A stretch of 54,186 nucleotides of DNA from an uncultured Gammaproteobacteria bacterium (GCA_913050215.1 CAJXBG010000014.1:1-54186), one strand, 5' to 3'; counted from the stretch's first letter, positions 45,882 to 54,186 are shown. Translations and numbers: made by a program. Notes: generated from the letters alone by a model not told the origin.

Positions 45882-46808
45882 TTAAGTTTCAACGTTCACC
45901 GCTTTAATACCGGAGAGGTTTGAAAAGCAGGTGTCCTCCGCAGTGGCAAGAAAGTCTTCAATAAATGCCGCATCCTTCTGGTCTTCACGAATCGCCGCAT
46001 AGAGCGTCGCCCAGATGCCGTGCTCTCCCAGTTTTCGAGCAACAATAATCTGGTTGTCTACGTATTCCATTAACGCCCAGTTTGGCAAGCAAGCCGTACC
46101 TCTGCCACTGGCAACCAACTGCACCATCATCGGCGTTAGCTCTGCCGTTCGAATACTTTCAGGTTCGACAGATGCAGGGTCAAGAAAACGCGTGAAGACG
46201 TCAAGGCGTTCCCGCTCAACTGGGTAAGTTATCAGCACCTGGTCAGATAAATCTTCGGGCTCAACCCATTCCTTTAACGACAAGGGATGATGTCTGTCTA
46301 GGGCAAGCATCGCCTCGTACCTGAAAAGCGGAATATATGCGATTCCAGAGATGGGAAGAGGATCCGCCGTAATAACCAAATCGAGGTCTCCTCTTGCCAA
46401 GGCAGGAAGAGGGGCAAAATTAAAGCCTCCGGTCAGGTCCAGTTCAACCTCGGGCCAGTCACCACGATATTTGTCAATACATGGGATCAACCACTGAAAA
46501 CAGGTGTGGCAATCAATGCAAATGTGCAGTCTGCCAGCTTCGCCACCGGCAAGCCGCTTGATATCCCTCTCCGCTGCTCGGAACATTGGTAAAACTTCAT
46601 CTCCCAGAGCCAGGAGTCTACGACCCGCGCTTGTGAAACGAGGAGGCTTGGTCTTTCTGACAAACAATGGACAATCCATTCTGTCTTCAAGATCCTTAAT
46701 TTGATGAGAAAGTGCTGATTGGGTGACAAACAATCTCTCAGCAGCCTCGACCAGACTGCCGGAATCCCGGAGCGCGACCAATGTTTTCAGGTGTCTCAAT
46801 TCGATCAT
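45882..46808 (-). CDS. metR: LysR-family regulator MetR-like
   Basis: Transcription regulator that in E. coli activates methionine synthesis genes with homocysteine as co-effector. The 308-residue protein has the LysR N-terminal helix-turn-helix (ALRDSGSLVEAAERLFVTQSALSHQ region) and a MetR-type effector domain: GRLHICIDCHTCFQWLIPCID, GGFNFAPLPALARGDLDLVIT, AELTPMMVQLVASGRGTACLPNWAL. Those blocks are specific to MetR in my memory. No metE or metH lies in the window. A candidate MetR site is in its own upstream region. Confidence 0.88.
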   Translation of the reverse strand: MIELRHLKTLVALRDSGSLVEAAERLFVTQSALSHQIKDLEDRMDCPLFVRKTKPPRFTSAGRRLLALGDEVLPMFRAAERDIKRLAGGEAGRLHICIDCHTCFQWLIPCIDKYRGDWPEVELDLTGGFNFAPLPALARGDLDLVITADPLPISGIAYIPLFRYEAMLALDRHHPLSLKEWVEPEDLSDQVLITYPVERERLDVFTRFLDPASVEPESIRTAELTPMMVQLVASGRGTACLPNWALMEYVDNQIIVARKLGEHGIWATLYAAIREDQKDAAFIEDFLATAEDTCFSNLSGIKAVNVET

Positions 46809-46824
46809 TATTTTTTACCCTGCA

Positions 46825-46837
46825 TGAACCTGACTCA
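46825..46837 (-). promoter_or_regulatory. Candidate MetR binding site
   Basis: TGAA-CCTGA-CTCA matches seven of eight fixed positions of the known MetR half-site pair TGAA-N5-TTCA. It lies 16 bases upstream of the metR start codon, which suits autoregulation. Confidence 0.4.
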
Positions 46838-46983
46838 TACGCCTGAGACTGTTGTTTAAGCAGTCTTCATGTTAACAAAACAATTCAACCACGCCTATCG
46901 TCTCGATTTATACAATTCGCTTACAAATATCATCTTGACTCATCCGCTCGACACGACACAATTGTTCTTAATGATTAAGCATG

Positions 46984-47018
46984 CCTAATCCCTAATTCCT
47001 AATTCCTAATTCCTAATT
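46984..47018 (+). repeat. 7-bp tandem repeat before the HD-domain gene
   Basis: Five head-to-tail units of CCTAATT (the first ends in C) lie directly before the start of the next gene, 10 bases from its ATG. The array occupies the place of the ribosome binding site spacer and untranslated leader. Confidence 0.9.
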
Positions 47019-47028
47019 GGACCCACAT

Positions 47029-47889
47029 ATGTTCAACCCTTCTTCGGTGGTAATCGAAGCATTCTTGGTCGAGTTGAGATTGAAGTACTCAAATCTTTTC
47101 GGACCCAACACGGATAACACACAACTGCTCATCAGTGCCGCCCGAAATGCGTTAGAAATTATTGCAAACAGCGATGCGCCTTACCATGACATGAATCACA
47201 CGATCATGGTGACGATGGTCGGTACGGAAATTCTTGGCGGTAAGTTTCTTGTTGAAGGTAGCATTAACGAGAGGGATTGGATTCACTTTGTTATTTCCCT
47301 GCTACATCACGACATAGGCTATGTCAGAGGGATTTGCCAGGCAGACTGCAGCGGCAGATATGCCATTAATGATGACGACGAAACGATTTCACTAGCGCCC
47401 GGAGCAACCGATGCGGCGTTAACACCTTTTCATGTAGATCGGGCTCAACTGTATATACGGGAACGATTTCAGCGAGATGACCGAGTCGATGTCGATATCA
47501 TTTGCAGTAATATTGAACGGACCAGATTTCCCGTGCCAAGTGAAAAAGATCATCAGGAAACTTCAGATTTACCCGGTTTGTTAAGGGCTGCTGATTTGAT
47601 TGGTCAGTTGGCTGATCCGCAGTACATTAACAAGGTATCAAGGCTATTTGCCGAATTTTCGGAAACCGGTCAACTGAAAAAAATGGGATACCATCATGCC
47701 GGCGATCTCCGCGCGGATTATCCAAAGTTTTTCTGGGAAGTCGTCACGCCTTTTATCACCGAAGGTATCAGATATCTCAGATGCACTCAGGCAGGGCAGG
47801 TTTGGGTAGCAAATCTCTACGCAAATGTCTTCAGTGAAGAGCATGAGGCGCCTGCCTACGGCCCCGAAAGAAGAACAGCAACGGATTGA
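47029..47889 (+). CDS. HD-domain metal-dependent phosphohydrolase
   Basis: Predicted phosphohydrolase, possibly acting on nucleotides. The start at the ATG at 47029 gives 286 residues; a TTG at 47017 in frame falls inside a tandem repeat. The metal-binding HD pattern is visible: HDMNHTIMV (about residue 52), the central HHDIGY near residue 105, and an Asp in LLRAADLIGQLAD (about 193). Such proteins belong to the HD superfamily, but neither substrate nor a sensor domain is evident. It lies 140 bases before the GT4 gene on the same strand. Confidence 0.85.
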   Translation: MFNPSSVVIEAFLVELRLKYSNLFGPNTDNTQLLISAARNALEIIANSDAPYHDMNHTIMVTMVGTEILGGKFLVEGSINERDWIHFVISLLHHDIGYVRGICQADCSGRYAINDDDETISLAPGATDAALTPFHVDRAQLYIRERFQRDDRVDVDIICSNIERTRFPVPSEKDHQETSDLPGLLRAADLIGQLADPQYINKVSRLFAEFSETGQLKKMGYHHAGDLRADYPKFFWEVVTPFITEGIRYLRCTQAGQVWVANLYANVFSEEHEAPAYGPERRTATD

Positions 47890-48030
47890 AGAGCAAAGGC
47901 CCCCGTTACCGTCAGGCAACGAATCCTTCCGATGAAATAGAGCAATAAAGCCTCTCAGAAAACCGACAAATCCAGACTGCAAGTTTGGCATTTCACGCCT
48001 AAGTCCGTACAATTTCAGCCCCTCACCATA

Positions 48031-49281
48031 ATGAACACGTATCCCTTGAAAATTTGTCTACTAGGCTACCGCAGCAATCCCTATAGTGGTGGTCAGGGAA
48101 TTTATATCCGATATCTCAGCAAGGCGCTGGTTGATGCCGGCCATCAAGTTGATGTCATCTCTGGCCCTCCCTACCCAATCCTTGATGAGGGGGTACAGCT
48201 AATCAAGTTACCCAGCCTTGATCTTTTTGAGGCACCTAACCATGTGACGGCGATCAGACCGCGACATCTACTGTCTTTTACAGACTTCTTCGAGTGGTTC
48301 AGTATGTTTACTGGCGGGTTCCCGGAGCCATATACATTCGGCCGAAGACTCGTGCGCTATTTTCAGGAACAACAACCAAATTACGATGTCGTCCACGACA
48401 ATCAATCACTGTGCTATGGATTACTGAAATTACAAAACCAAGGCGTACCGATACTAGCCACCATTCATCACCCGATCACCAGTGACCGTGAAATTGCCCT
48501 GAAAAATGCAACCGACTGGAAGGCGCGACTACTGATCAAGCGCTGGCACAACTTTCTAGGTATGCAGCAAAAAGTTGTCACTGGCCTGAACCATGTTGTA
48601 ACCGTCTCGCAACAATCACGACAAGATATCGCCACTGCATTCAGCCGTCACCCCGATCAAATCGAGGTCGTTCACAACGGCATCGATACCGATGTCTTCG
48701 AACCGAAAGCTGACATTAAAAAAGCACCTTTTAGAATCATGGCGACTGCTAGCGCCGATCAACCGCTGAAAGGCGTAAAGTATCTGGTGCGCGCCATGAG
48801 CATAGTTAAAAAATCCTATCCACAGGCTCATCTTGTCGTCCTTGGCAAGCTAAATGAAGATGGCGAGATCGCCAAACTGATCACAACGCTCAATCTAAAC
48901 GAGTGTATTAAATTCATCTCTGGAATCGATAACAAGGAACTCGTCGACCTCTATAACGAAGCGAGCATGGTTGTTGTACCATCAGTCTACGAGGGCTTTG
49001 GTCTGCCTGCCGGTGAAGCAATGGCCTGCGGGTTGCCCGTCATATCCACAAATGGTGGCGCACTGCCCGAGGTGGTAGGCGATGCAGGTATCATAGTGCC
49101 AACTCGTGACGCTGATGCTATTGCTGAGTCAATCATGCATTTGTTTGAAAACCCTGAGGTCTGTGCTGGTCTGGCAAGCAAAGCCCGTAACCGCATACTT
49201 GAACAATTCAGCTGGCAGGTAGCGGCTAGAGCAATGGTCGAAAAATACAGTCAGGTTATAGATGAAGTGAGGGCAGCTTGA
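48031..49281 (+). CDS. Glycosyltransferase family 4
   Basis: GT-B retaining glycosyltransferase. The 416-residue protein has the N-terminal acceptor side with GGQGIYIRYLSKAL (about residues 16-29), and the nucleotide-sugar side with VTVSQQSRQDIA, VVHNGIDTDVF, and the E-X7-E motif YEGFGLPAGEAMACGLPV near residue 317. Its stop codon is followed at once by the methyltransferase ATG (TGAATG), so the genes are coupled. With the next two genes it forms a glycosyltransferase-methyltransferase-alpha/alpha-barrel set also seen in actinobacteria. Confidence 0.94.
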   Translation: MNTYPLKICLLGYRSNPYSGGQGIYIRYLSKALVDAGHQVDVISGPPYPILDEGVQLIKLPSLDLFEAPNHVTAIRPRHLLSFTDFFEWFSMFTGGFPEPYTFGRRLVRYFQEQQPNYDVVHDNQSLCYGLLKLQNQGVPILATIHHPITSDREIALKNATDWKARLLIKRWHNFLGMQQKVVTGLNHVVTVSQQSRQDIATAFSRHPDQIEVVHNGIDTDVFEPKADIKKAPFRIMATASADQPLKGVKYLVRAMSIVKKSYPQAHLVVLGKLNEDGEIAKLITTLNLNECIKFISGIDNKELVDLYNEASMVVVPSVYEGFGLPAGEAMACGLPVISTNGGALPEVVGDAGIIVPTRDADAIAESIMHLFENPEVCAGLASKARNRILEQFSWQVAARAMVEKYSQVIDEVRAA

Positions 49282-50052
49282 ATGTCGATGCAAACAATAA
49301 ATTTTGACGTTTTGAACTTGCAGCAAAATGATCGTATTCTTGATCTAGGTTGCGGCGAAGGCAGGCATGCCATTAGCGCCTATATGCTCGCAGACGTAGA
49401 ATCCGTCGGTATCGATCTGAGTCAGAAAGATCTCACAACAACCCGTGAACGCCATCAGGAATTTCTTGACCCCAACAACCATGATCGTAGCCTGGTGATA
49501 TCCGTCGCTAGCGGCGCTGCCCTACCGTTCGAAAATGAGAGTTTTGACAAGATCATTTGTTCTGAGGTGCTTGAACACATCCCTGACTATCACGCGGTGC
49601 TGACTGAGATCGAGCGCGTCTTGAAACCCGGTGGCGTATTCGCAGCTAGCGTACCAAGATTCTTTCCCGAATGGGTGTGCTGGCAACTCAGCGACGAATA
49701 TCACGAAGTCGAGGGCGGCCACGTTAGAATATTCAATGCCAATCATTTACGTCAGGACATTGAGAGAAACGGATTTGTCTGGTTCAAGCGACATTGGGCA
49801 CATTCACTGCACGTGCCTTACTGGTGGCTAAAGTGCCTTTTTTGGCGTACCGACGACCAAAACGAAGCAGCTATCGTCACTGGGTACCACAAATTCCTTG
49901 TATGGGATCTGATGAAACAACCTTGGATCACGCGGACGTTAGAAAAGCTACTCAATCCCCTGCTTGGCAAAAGTGTCGTGATGTATTTTATTAAGAAAAG
50001 CGAAGTTAATCGCAAAGATACTAACCAGCAATCTGCACAGGAAGCCGCATGA
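49282..50052 (+). CDS. SAM-dependent methyltransferase (class I)
   Basis: Predicted small-molecule or glycan methyltransferase. The 256-residue protein has the SAM-binding motif I RILDLGCGEGRHAI (about 18-31), motif II VESVGIDLSQ, and FDKIICSEVLEHIPDY as in UbiE/Methyltransf_11 proteins, then LKPGGVFAASVPRF. The C-terminal 100 residues (HWAHSLHVPYWWLKCLFW) are aromatic-rich and may bind a lipid or glycan acceptor. It overlaps the next gene by 4 bases (ATGA). Confidence 0.93.
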   Translation: MSMQTINFDVLNLQQNDRILDLGCGEGRHAISAYMLADVESVGIDLSQKDLTTTRERHQEFLDPNNHDRSLVISVASGAALPFENESFDKIICSEVLEHIPDYHAVLTEIERVLKPGGVFAASVPRFFPEWVCWQLSDEYHEVEGGHVRIFNANHLRQDIERNGFVWFKRHWAHSLHVPYWWLKCLFWRTDDQNEAAIVTGYHKFLVWDLMKQPWITRTLEKLLNPLLGKSVVMYFIKKSEVNRKDTNQQSAQEAA

Positions 50053-51143
50053 CCAAGGTCTATGTTTCAATGGGATTTTATCCCCATGAATATTTTAAGG
50101 ATACCGTTGATTACATCGCGCGGGTCCAACAAAGCTCAGGCGCAATTCCCTGGTTCGAAGGCGGCTCTCTTGATCCCTGGGATCATATCGAGTCAGCAAT
50201 GGGACTCACCATTGGTCAAAGGTTTGAAGAAGCCCGCGCGGCGTATCAGTGGCTCATCGACAATCAGACTGAAAAGGGAACCTGGTTAGCGGCATATAAG
50301 GATGGCGAAATAGAGGATGGCACTCGGGCTGAGTCCAATTTTGTCGCCTACATAGCAACGGGTGTGTGGCACTACTATCTTTCGACAGGTGACAAGGAAT
50401 TCCTTCGGCACATGTGGCCCGCAGTCGAAAAAGCTATGGGATTTGTACTGCGCCTGCAGGGGAGTCAAGGCCAGATCTACTGGGCGGAAAACACAACAGA
50501 GGGAATCAAGGAAGACTCGCTCGTGACAGGTTGCAGCAGCATCTTCAAGAGTTTTGAATGTGCTATCAATATCGCAACCACATTGAACCTCGATGCATCT
50601 GACTGGACGCTTGCCAGGCTAAAACTCGGTACAGCATTACGCAATCATCCCGAGTGCTTTGACAGAACTTGGGATAGCAAAAGTCGGTTTGCTATGGACT
50701 GGTTTTATCCGGTGCTCACCGGAGTTATCACCGGCTCGGCGGCCAAACAACATCTAACAAATCGATGGGATCACTTTGTTAAGGTTGGTCTGGGTTGTCT
50801 ATGTGTTGACGACGAGCCATGGGTTACCGTCGCTGAATCCTGCGAGTTAGTCATGGCACTCATCAGTTGTGGTGAATATAACCGCGCAGTCGAGCTGTTT
50901 AGCTGGCTACATCAGTTTCGTGACGAAGATGGATCATACTGGACTGGTTACGTCTATCGGGATGAGGCGCTATGGCCGCTCGAGAAACCAACCTGGACCG
51001 CGGGCGCTGTGTTGTTAGCGGCGGACGCGCTATCGAATGCTACTCCGGCGGCCCTTTTGTTTCGAAATGAAGGGGTTAGTCATCGGGCACTACCTTCTGC
51101 GCAGGACACCAAGGGTGCGAACTACTCCAAGATCATCGAATAG
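50049..51143 (+). CDS. Alpha/alpha-barrel protein (prenyltransferase-like or glycosidase-like)
   Basis: A 364-residue protein with repeated helical pairs that fits the (alpha/alpha)6 toroid of six-hairpin glycosidases and terpenoid cyclases; databases often call such proteins prenyltransferases without proof. Features are QSSGAIPWFEGGSLDPWDHIESAMGL near the N terminus, TRAESNFVAYIATGVWHYYL, AMDWFYPVLTGVITG and a late EDGSYWTGYVYRDEALWPLEKPTWTAGAVLLAADAL. Aromatic and acidic residues in these motifs suggest a sugar-binding groove. It is coupled to the methyltransferase before it, and its 3' end overlaps the convergent gene by 54 bases. Confidence 0.8.
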   Translation: MTKVYVSMGFYPHEYFKDTVDYIARVQQSSGAIPWFEGGSLDPWDHIESAMGLTIGQRFEEARAAYQWLIDNQTEKGTWLAAYKDGEIEDGTRAESNFVAYIATGVWHYYLSTGDKEFLRHMWPAVEKAMGFVLRLQGSQGQIYWAENTTEGIKEDSLVTGCSSIFKSFECAINIATTLNLDASDWTLARLKLGTALRNHPECFDRTWDSKSRFAMDWFYPVLTGVITGSAAKQHLTNRWDHFVKVGLGCLCVDDEPWVTVAESCELVMALISCGEYNRAVELFSWLHQFRDEDGSYWTGYVYRDEALWPLEKPTWTAGAVLLAADALSNATPAALLFRNEGVSHRALPSAQDTKGANYSKIIE

Positions 51144-51725
51144 ACCAGAATCCAATGCCTGTCGCCAGATGGTGATCGGCGCCTGCCCGCCAGTATCTGG
51201 ATCTGGAAACAAATCATGAATTGCAAGTACGCCACCTGAAGTGACATGCGGCGCCCAGCTATCGTAGTCTGATTGCGCCGCTTCGAAACTATGCCCACCA
51301 TCAATGAACACAAGTCCTAAAGGTGTTTGCCAGTCCCTTGCAGCCACCAGAGAAGATGCAACCAGAGGGACCACGTGCGATTCAATGTCTGCGCGCCTCA
51401 AGGTATCTCTGAATAATTTAAATGTATCTACAACCTGAAGCCCGTCATCAAATATCTCGGGATCATGGTACTCCTGACCCAGTTGGTGCTCTTCACTGCC
51501 TCGATGATGATCGACCGCAAACAGAGTTCGATTCTGAGATTTGCAAGCCTGGCCCAGATAAACGGTGGATTTTCCACAATAGCTACCGATTTCGAGGCAC
51601 GGCCCGAGTGCACAGGCATCTAAGGCGCGCCGATAAAGCTCGGCACCTTCGACCGGATCAAGAAAGCCCTTTACCGAATCAATTTCCAGAGGGAGCGAGA
51701 AGGAAGGATCCAAGGAATCTGACAT
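51090..51725 (-). CDS. SAM-dependent methyltransferase (Methyltransf_24-like)
   Basis: Class I methyltransferase. The start at the ATG at 51725 gives 211 residues. SAM motif I is GPCLEIGSYCGKSTVYL (about 38-54); FAVDHHRGSEEHQLG and LVFIDGGHSFEAAQSDYDSW (Asp/His motif typical of Methyltransf_24, about 135-155) follow, with LAIHDLFPDPDTGGQAPITIW near the end. It is convergent with the alpha/alpha-barrel gene and shares 54 bases with it, an unusual 3'-3' overlap of two well-supported genes. This family is often in the same cluster, so the product may modify the same molecule. Confidence 0.9.
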   Translation of the reverse strand: MSDSLDPSFSLPLEIDSVKGFLDPVEGAELYRRALDACALGPCLEIGSYCGKSTVYLGQACKSQNRTLFAVDHHRGSEEHQLGQEYHDPEIFDDGLQVVDTFKLFRDTLRRADIESHVVPLVASSLVAARDWQTPLGLVFIDGGHSFEAAQSDYDSWAPHVTSGGVLAIHDLFPDPDTGGQAPITIWRQALDSGLFDDLGVVRTLGVLRRR

Positions 51726-51730
51726 CGTTA

Positions 51731-51913
51731 TCAAAGACCTAAAGCAAAGAAAATCAGATAGATTGGTAGGAATAGCCCTAGCGCATAAAAGGCAATATTG
51801 CTTAGCGGAGGAAATTTCTCCTCAGAATTCAGTGGTAACTTATTGCCGATCACCAGCCACAAAGCACAGCTAGCAACCAAAGATGCAAGCAAAACAAGTA
51901 CCATTAATCCCAT
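51731..51913 (-). CDS. Small membrane protein with two helices (60 residues)
   Basis: Short integral membrane protein without a known family. The ATG at 51913 has GGAG 8 bases upstream. It has a first hydrophobic helix (VLVLLASLVASCALWLVI), a short polar loop (GNKLPLNSEEKFPPL) and a second helix (IAFYALGLFLPIYLIFFAL). The stop lies 5 bases before the start of the methyltransferase gene, so the two are likely an operon. Confidence 0.7.
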   Translation of the reverse strand: MGLMVLVLLASLVASCALWLVIGNKLPLNSEEKFPPLSNIAFYALGLFLPIYLIFFALGL

Positions 51914-51958
51914 AAAATCATCTCCAATATCAATTAAATAGCTGCAGCGCAAACAGGA

Positions 51959-52195
51959 TTGATAACCGTAACCCTGATCAGAGAGAGCGTTTTTTCACTT
52001 TCGCAATTGCATCCCGCACTCCAGCTTACTGGCTCGTATGATATCACAACGGACGAGCCCAACCTTGCGCTTTGGGCATCCGAAAACGAGTTCGCAGGGA
52101 AGTATGAACTTCAAGAAAACGCGGTGACTATAGAAACTTCTGGCCGTGTTAGAGCGTCATCTATGACTAGCAAACTCATCCAGAAGTGTCGCTAA
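51959..52195 (+). CDS. Possible small protein, 78 residues
   Basis: Frame open from a TTG at 51959 to a stop at 52195. The C-terminal part (LTGSYDITTDEPNLALWASE, then ENAVTIETSGRVRASS) reads like a secreted or lipocalin-like small protein, but there is no signal peptide or good ribosome binding site at the start. It could be the remnant of a longer gene or a chance frame. Confidence 0.3.
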   Translation: MITVTLIRESVFSLSQLHPALQLTGSYDITTDEPNLALWASENEFAGKYELQENAVTIETSGRVRASSMTSKLIQKCR

Positions 52196-52215
52196 AAAAT
52201 TGTATTAAACAAATC

Positions 52216-53433
52216 TCAATTCGGTAATAGATGCACTTTGACCTTGTCCCCAGGAAAAACCTGAGTGTCCGCCTCGATCTCTGCCAGTGCGTTAGCCCAA
52301 CTGACCGAGGACATGACCCCGGAACCCTGGCCATCATATAGCTCAGCGTTTAGCTCGTTACCTCCCGACACGCGAACCCGCAAATACTCCCTACGCCCAC
52401 CCGTTTTAAAATCAAACTGGCTCATCGCGTACAAACTATTTCCGACAGCCGATTCATTCCCCTGAAATTTAAGTAAGTAGGGTTTCGCAATCACAGTAAA
52501 TGTGACAAACGATGAAACAGGGTTTCCGGGTAATCCAAAAAAGGGAATTGCATCGGCATCAGACCTCGCTCGTACAAAACCAAACGCGAGAGGCTTACCC
52601 GGTTTTATTGCCACTTTCCACAAATCCAGTCTTCCAAGATTCTCAACTGCGGCTTTCACATGATCTTCTTCACCAACTGACACACCTCCACTGGAGATAA
52701 TGCAATCCGCCGTTTCAGCACCGGTGGCCAACGCTTCGACGGTCGCTGACAGACTATCTGGCACTAACCCGAGATCCACAACTTCCATGCCCAGCTCTTC
52801 AATCATCGCTGCCAGCGTATAGTGATTTGAGTTGTAGATTTGTCCCGGCGCTAGCGCATTGGGCGGCTCAACCAGCTCGTCTCCAGTGGACATGATTGCG
52901 ATTTTCAGCTTGCGAAAAACTTCAACCTGATTCACACCCGTGGAGGCCAACAATCCAACGTCTGCTGCTTTTAATTGGTGACCACGCCCTAACAACTGAC
53001 TGCCCAGAGCAATATCCTGACCACGCGGTCGAACATTTGCGCCAAACTTCGGTCTTTCTGTCAACTCGATACCACCCTCACTCATCCGTGTATCTTCTTG
53101 GATCACAACCGCGTTGGCACCCTCCGGGATTGGTGCACCAGTGAATATCCTAGCCAGCGTGCCCGGTTCAAGCGTTTTCCCCACATGACCGGCGGCAATT
53201 CTGTCAGAGACCGCATATCTGCCGCCCGCTACAATCGAATCATCCTGCGCGTTAAAGGCATATCCATCCATGGCGCTGTTGTCATGCGGGGGTACGTCAA
53301 CCGTCGCATTGATCGATTGAGCCAGAATACGCCCACGAGCGAGGCGCAGGGACACTACTTCGGTTTCATCCATCGCCACGACCTGCGATAGCAACGTACT
53401 GATCACTTCATCTACCGGTGTTAAAACAGCCAC
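52216..53433 (-). CDS. moeA: Molybdopterin molybdenumtransferase MoeA
   Basis: Inserts molybdate into adenylylated molybdopterin. The 405-residue protein has the four MoeA domains: PPHDNSAMDGYAF near residue 49, FTGAPIPEGANAVVIQED (about 112-129), the MoCF-binding core with IMSTGDELVEPP and CIISSGGVSVGEEDHVK, FFGLPGNPVSSFVTF and a C-terminal beta domain (REYLRVRVSGG). Its start overlaps the last base of moaB (same strand). No moaA, moaC, moaD or moaE is in the window. Confidence 0.96.
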   Translation of the reverse strand: MAVLTPVDEVISTLLSQVVAMDETEVVSLRLARGRILAQSINATVDVPPHDNSAMDGYAFNAQDDSIVAGGRYAVSDRIAAGHVGKTLEPGTLARIFTGAPIPEGANAVVIQEDTRMSEGGIELTERPKFGANVRPRGQDIALGSQLLGRGHQLKAADVGLLASTGVNQVEVFRKLKIAIMSTGDELVEPPNALAPGQIYNSNHYTLAAMIEELGMEVVDLGLVPDSLSATVEALATGAETADCIISSGGVSVGEEDHVKAAVENLGRLDLWKVAIKPGKPLAFGFVRARSDADAIPFFGLPGNPVSSFVTFTVIAKPYLLKFQGNESAVGNSLYAMSQFDFKTGGRREYLRVRVSGGNELNAELYDGQGSGVMSSVSWANALAEIEADTQVFPGDKVKVHLLPN

Positions 53434-53936
53434 TAGTGTTTTCCCGTGCGAATCAACTCAGCAAAGTTGCATGGCCGGTTATTGATATCGAGTTGTTGCT
53501 CGAGAATACCGCCCCATGCCGTTTTGCAAGCACCCGTTGAACCTGGCATACAAAACACCAGTGTATTATTTGCCAGACCACCTACAGCGCGAGACTGGAC
53601 CGTCGATGTGCCGATTTCGTCAAATGATAATGCCCTGAACAGTTCACCAAAACCGGGAACAACTGTGTCCAACAGAGGCTCAATGGCTTCAGGAGTCGAG
53701 TCTCGATTGGTAAAACCCGTGCCTCCCGTTAACAGAACCACTTCAACTTCGGGATCCGCAATCCACGCTGAAACTTTTGCACGCAAAAGGTAGATGTCAT
53801 CAGCAATAAGGGTGCGATCCTGCAAGATATGATTGGCCTCCGCCAAAGCATCACAAAGAAACTGGCCCGATGTATCCGTTTCCAGCGTTCTTGTATCAGA
53901 TACCGTCAAAACTGCTATTTTTAAATTCGCTTCCAT
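53433..53936 (-). CDS. moaB: Molybdenum cofactor biosynthesis protein MoaB/Mog
   Basis: MoCF-binding domain protein that adenylylates molybdopterin in many bacteria. The 167-residue protein has the core motif [22 protein letters not shown] (about 68-89), with [13 protein letters not shown] at the N terminus and [16 protein letters not shown] near the end. Length and motifs fit MoaB. moeA follows with a one-base overlap, so the pair is one operon. No gene was found between its start and the window end at 54186. Confidence 0.95.
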   Translation of the reverse strand: MEANLKIAVLTVSDTRTLETDTSGQFLCDALAEANHILQDRTLIADDIYLLRAKVSAWIADPEVEVVLLTGGTGFTNRDSTPEAIEPLLDTVVPGFGELFRALSFDEIGTSTVQSRAVGGLANNTLVFCMPGSTGACKTAWGGILEQQLDINNRPCNFAELIRTGKH

Positions 53937-54186
53937 TTAAGGTTGTTCCTTGCATTTAGTGTCACGAGTTTAACACTGAGAAAGGCTTTCCGATTAACTG
54001 AGATCAATATTATTGCCTATTCTTCTAAGCGCAGGTCATCAGTTTCCTCAGCGCCTAAAAGCCAAGGATTATCGTAGAGAATCAATACAAGCCTACTGCT
54101 AAAACTGGAAGTATTCGGATTATTTAAGGAAGCGGACGACAGTGTGAACGAAAAATTTATGTTCAAATTTTAGTTTGAGACAAATG

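Noticed and set aside
1-54186. tRNA, rRNA, CRISPR, prophage or insertion sequence
   Set aside because: Scanning by eye found no T-loop-like consensus in a tRNA context, no rRNA motifs, no regularly spaced repeats, and no transposase, integrase or phage structural protein.

Overview
The window is a stretch of chromosome from a gammaproteobacterium, most likely an uncultivated marine or aquatic one. The evidence is the classic gammaproteobacterial order aspS-yebC-ruvC-ruvA-ruvB-tolQ-tolR-tolA-tolB-pal-cpoB(ybgF)-queE-queC, a MetR-type regulator, MiaE, RhlB and a TakP-like TRAP transporter. No rRNA, tRNA, CRISPR array, prophage or insertion sequence was recognised. Genus cannot be set from the sequence alone.

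Layout. (1) 1-14539, minus strand: partial ABC exporter, DUF3750 protein, then preQ0 synthesis (queC, queE), the Tol-Pal envelope system, the RuvABC resolvasome, YebC, AspRS and an FmdB-like zinc ribbon protein. (2) 14540-20276: a long leader and an HU-family protein, ProS, a TlpA-like lipoprotein with a YihY membrane protein, and an ArsC-like reductase. (3) 20326-25783, minus strand: small-molecule metabolism (ABM monooxygenase, SDR, propionyl-CoA synthetase, class III CoA-transferase/racemase) plus a basic AP2-like protein. (4) 26286-32825, plus strand: esterase and MiaE, a GT-A-like glycosyltransferase that seems to begin at a non-AUG codon, ArgC, an aminotransferase and RhlB. (5) 33243-43032: an unrecognised membrane-anchored coiled-coil protein, then an apparent operon DUF2237 - halohydrin dehalogenase - GNAT - sulfotransferase, a three-part TRAP transporter, two serine alpha/beta hydrolases and a TauD-like dioxygenase. 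This resembles a scavenging or detoxification neighbourhood. (6) 43417-46808: small unknown proteins, a PNPOx-like flavoprotein, an orphan transcription unit with strong hairpins, and MetR. (7) 47029-51913: HD phosphohydrolase, GT4 glycosyltransferase, methyltransferase, alpha/alpha-barrel protein, and a convergent methyltransferase with a small membrane protein, probably a glycoconjugate locus. (8) 52216-53936: moeA-moaB of molybdenum cofactor synthesis.

Most notable: 34966-35652 carries both diagnostic motifs of halohydrin dehalogenases (T-X4-Y-X-G and S-X12-Y-X3-R), a rare enzyme family. The 45584-45867 unit has a good promoter, a 16-bp hairpin, a terminator and a perfect 12-nt complement to the 16S rRNA 3' end; it is the best candidate for something undescribed. 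The glycosyltransferase at 27573 appears to use AUA as start codon behind an 8-nt Shine-Dalgarno match.
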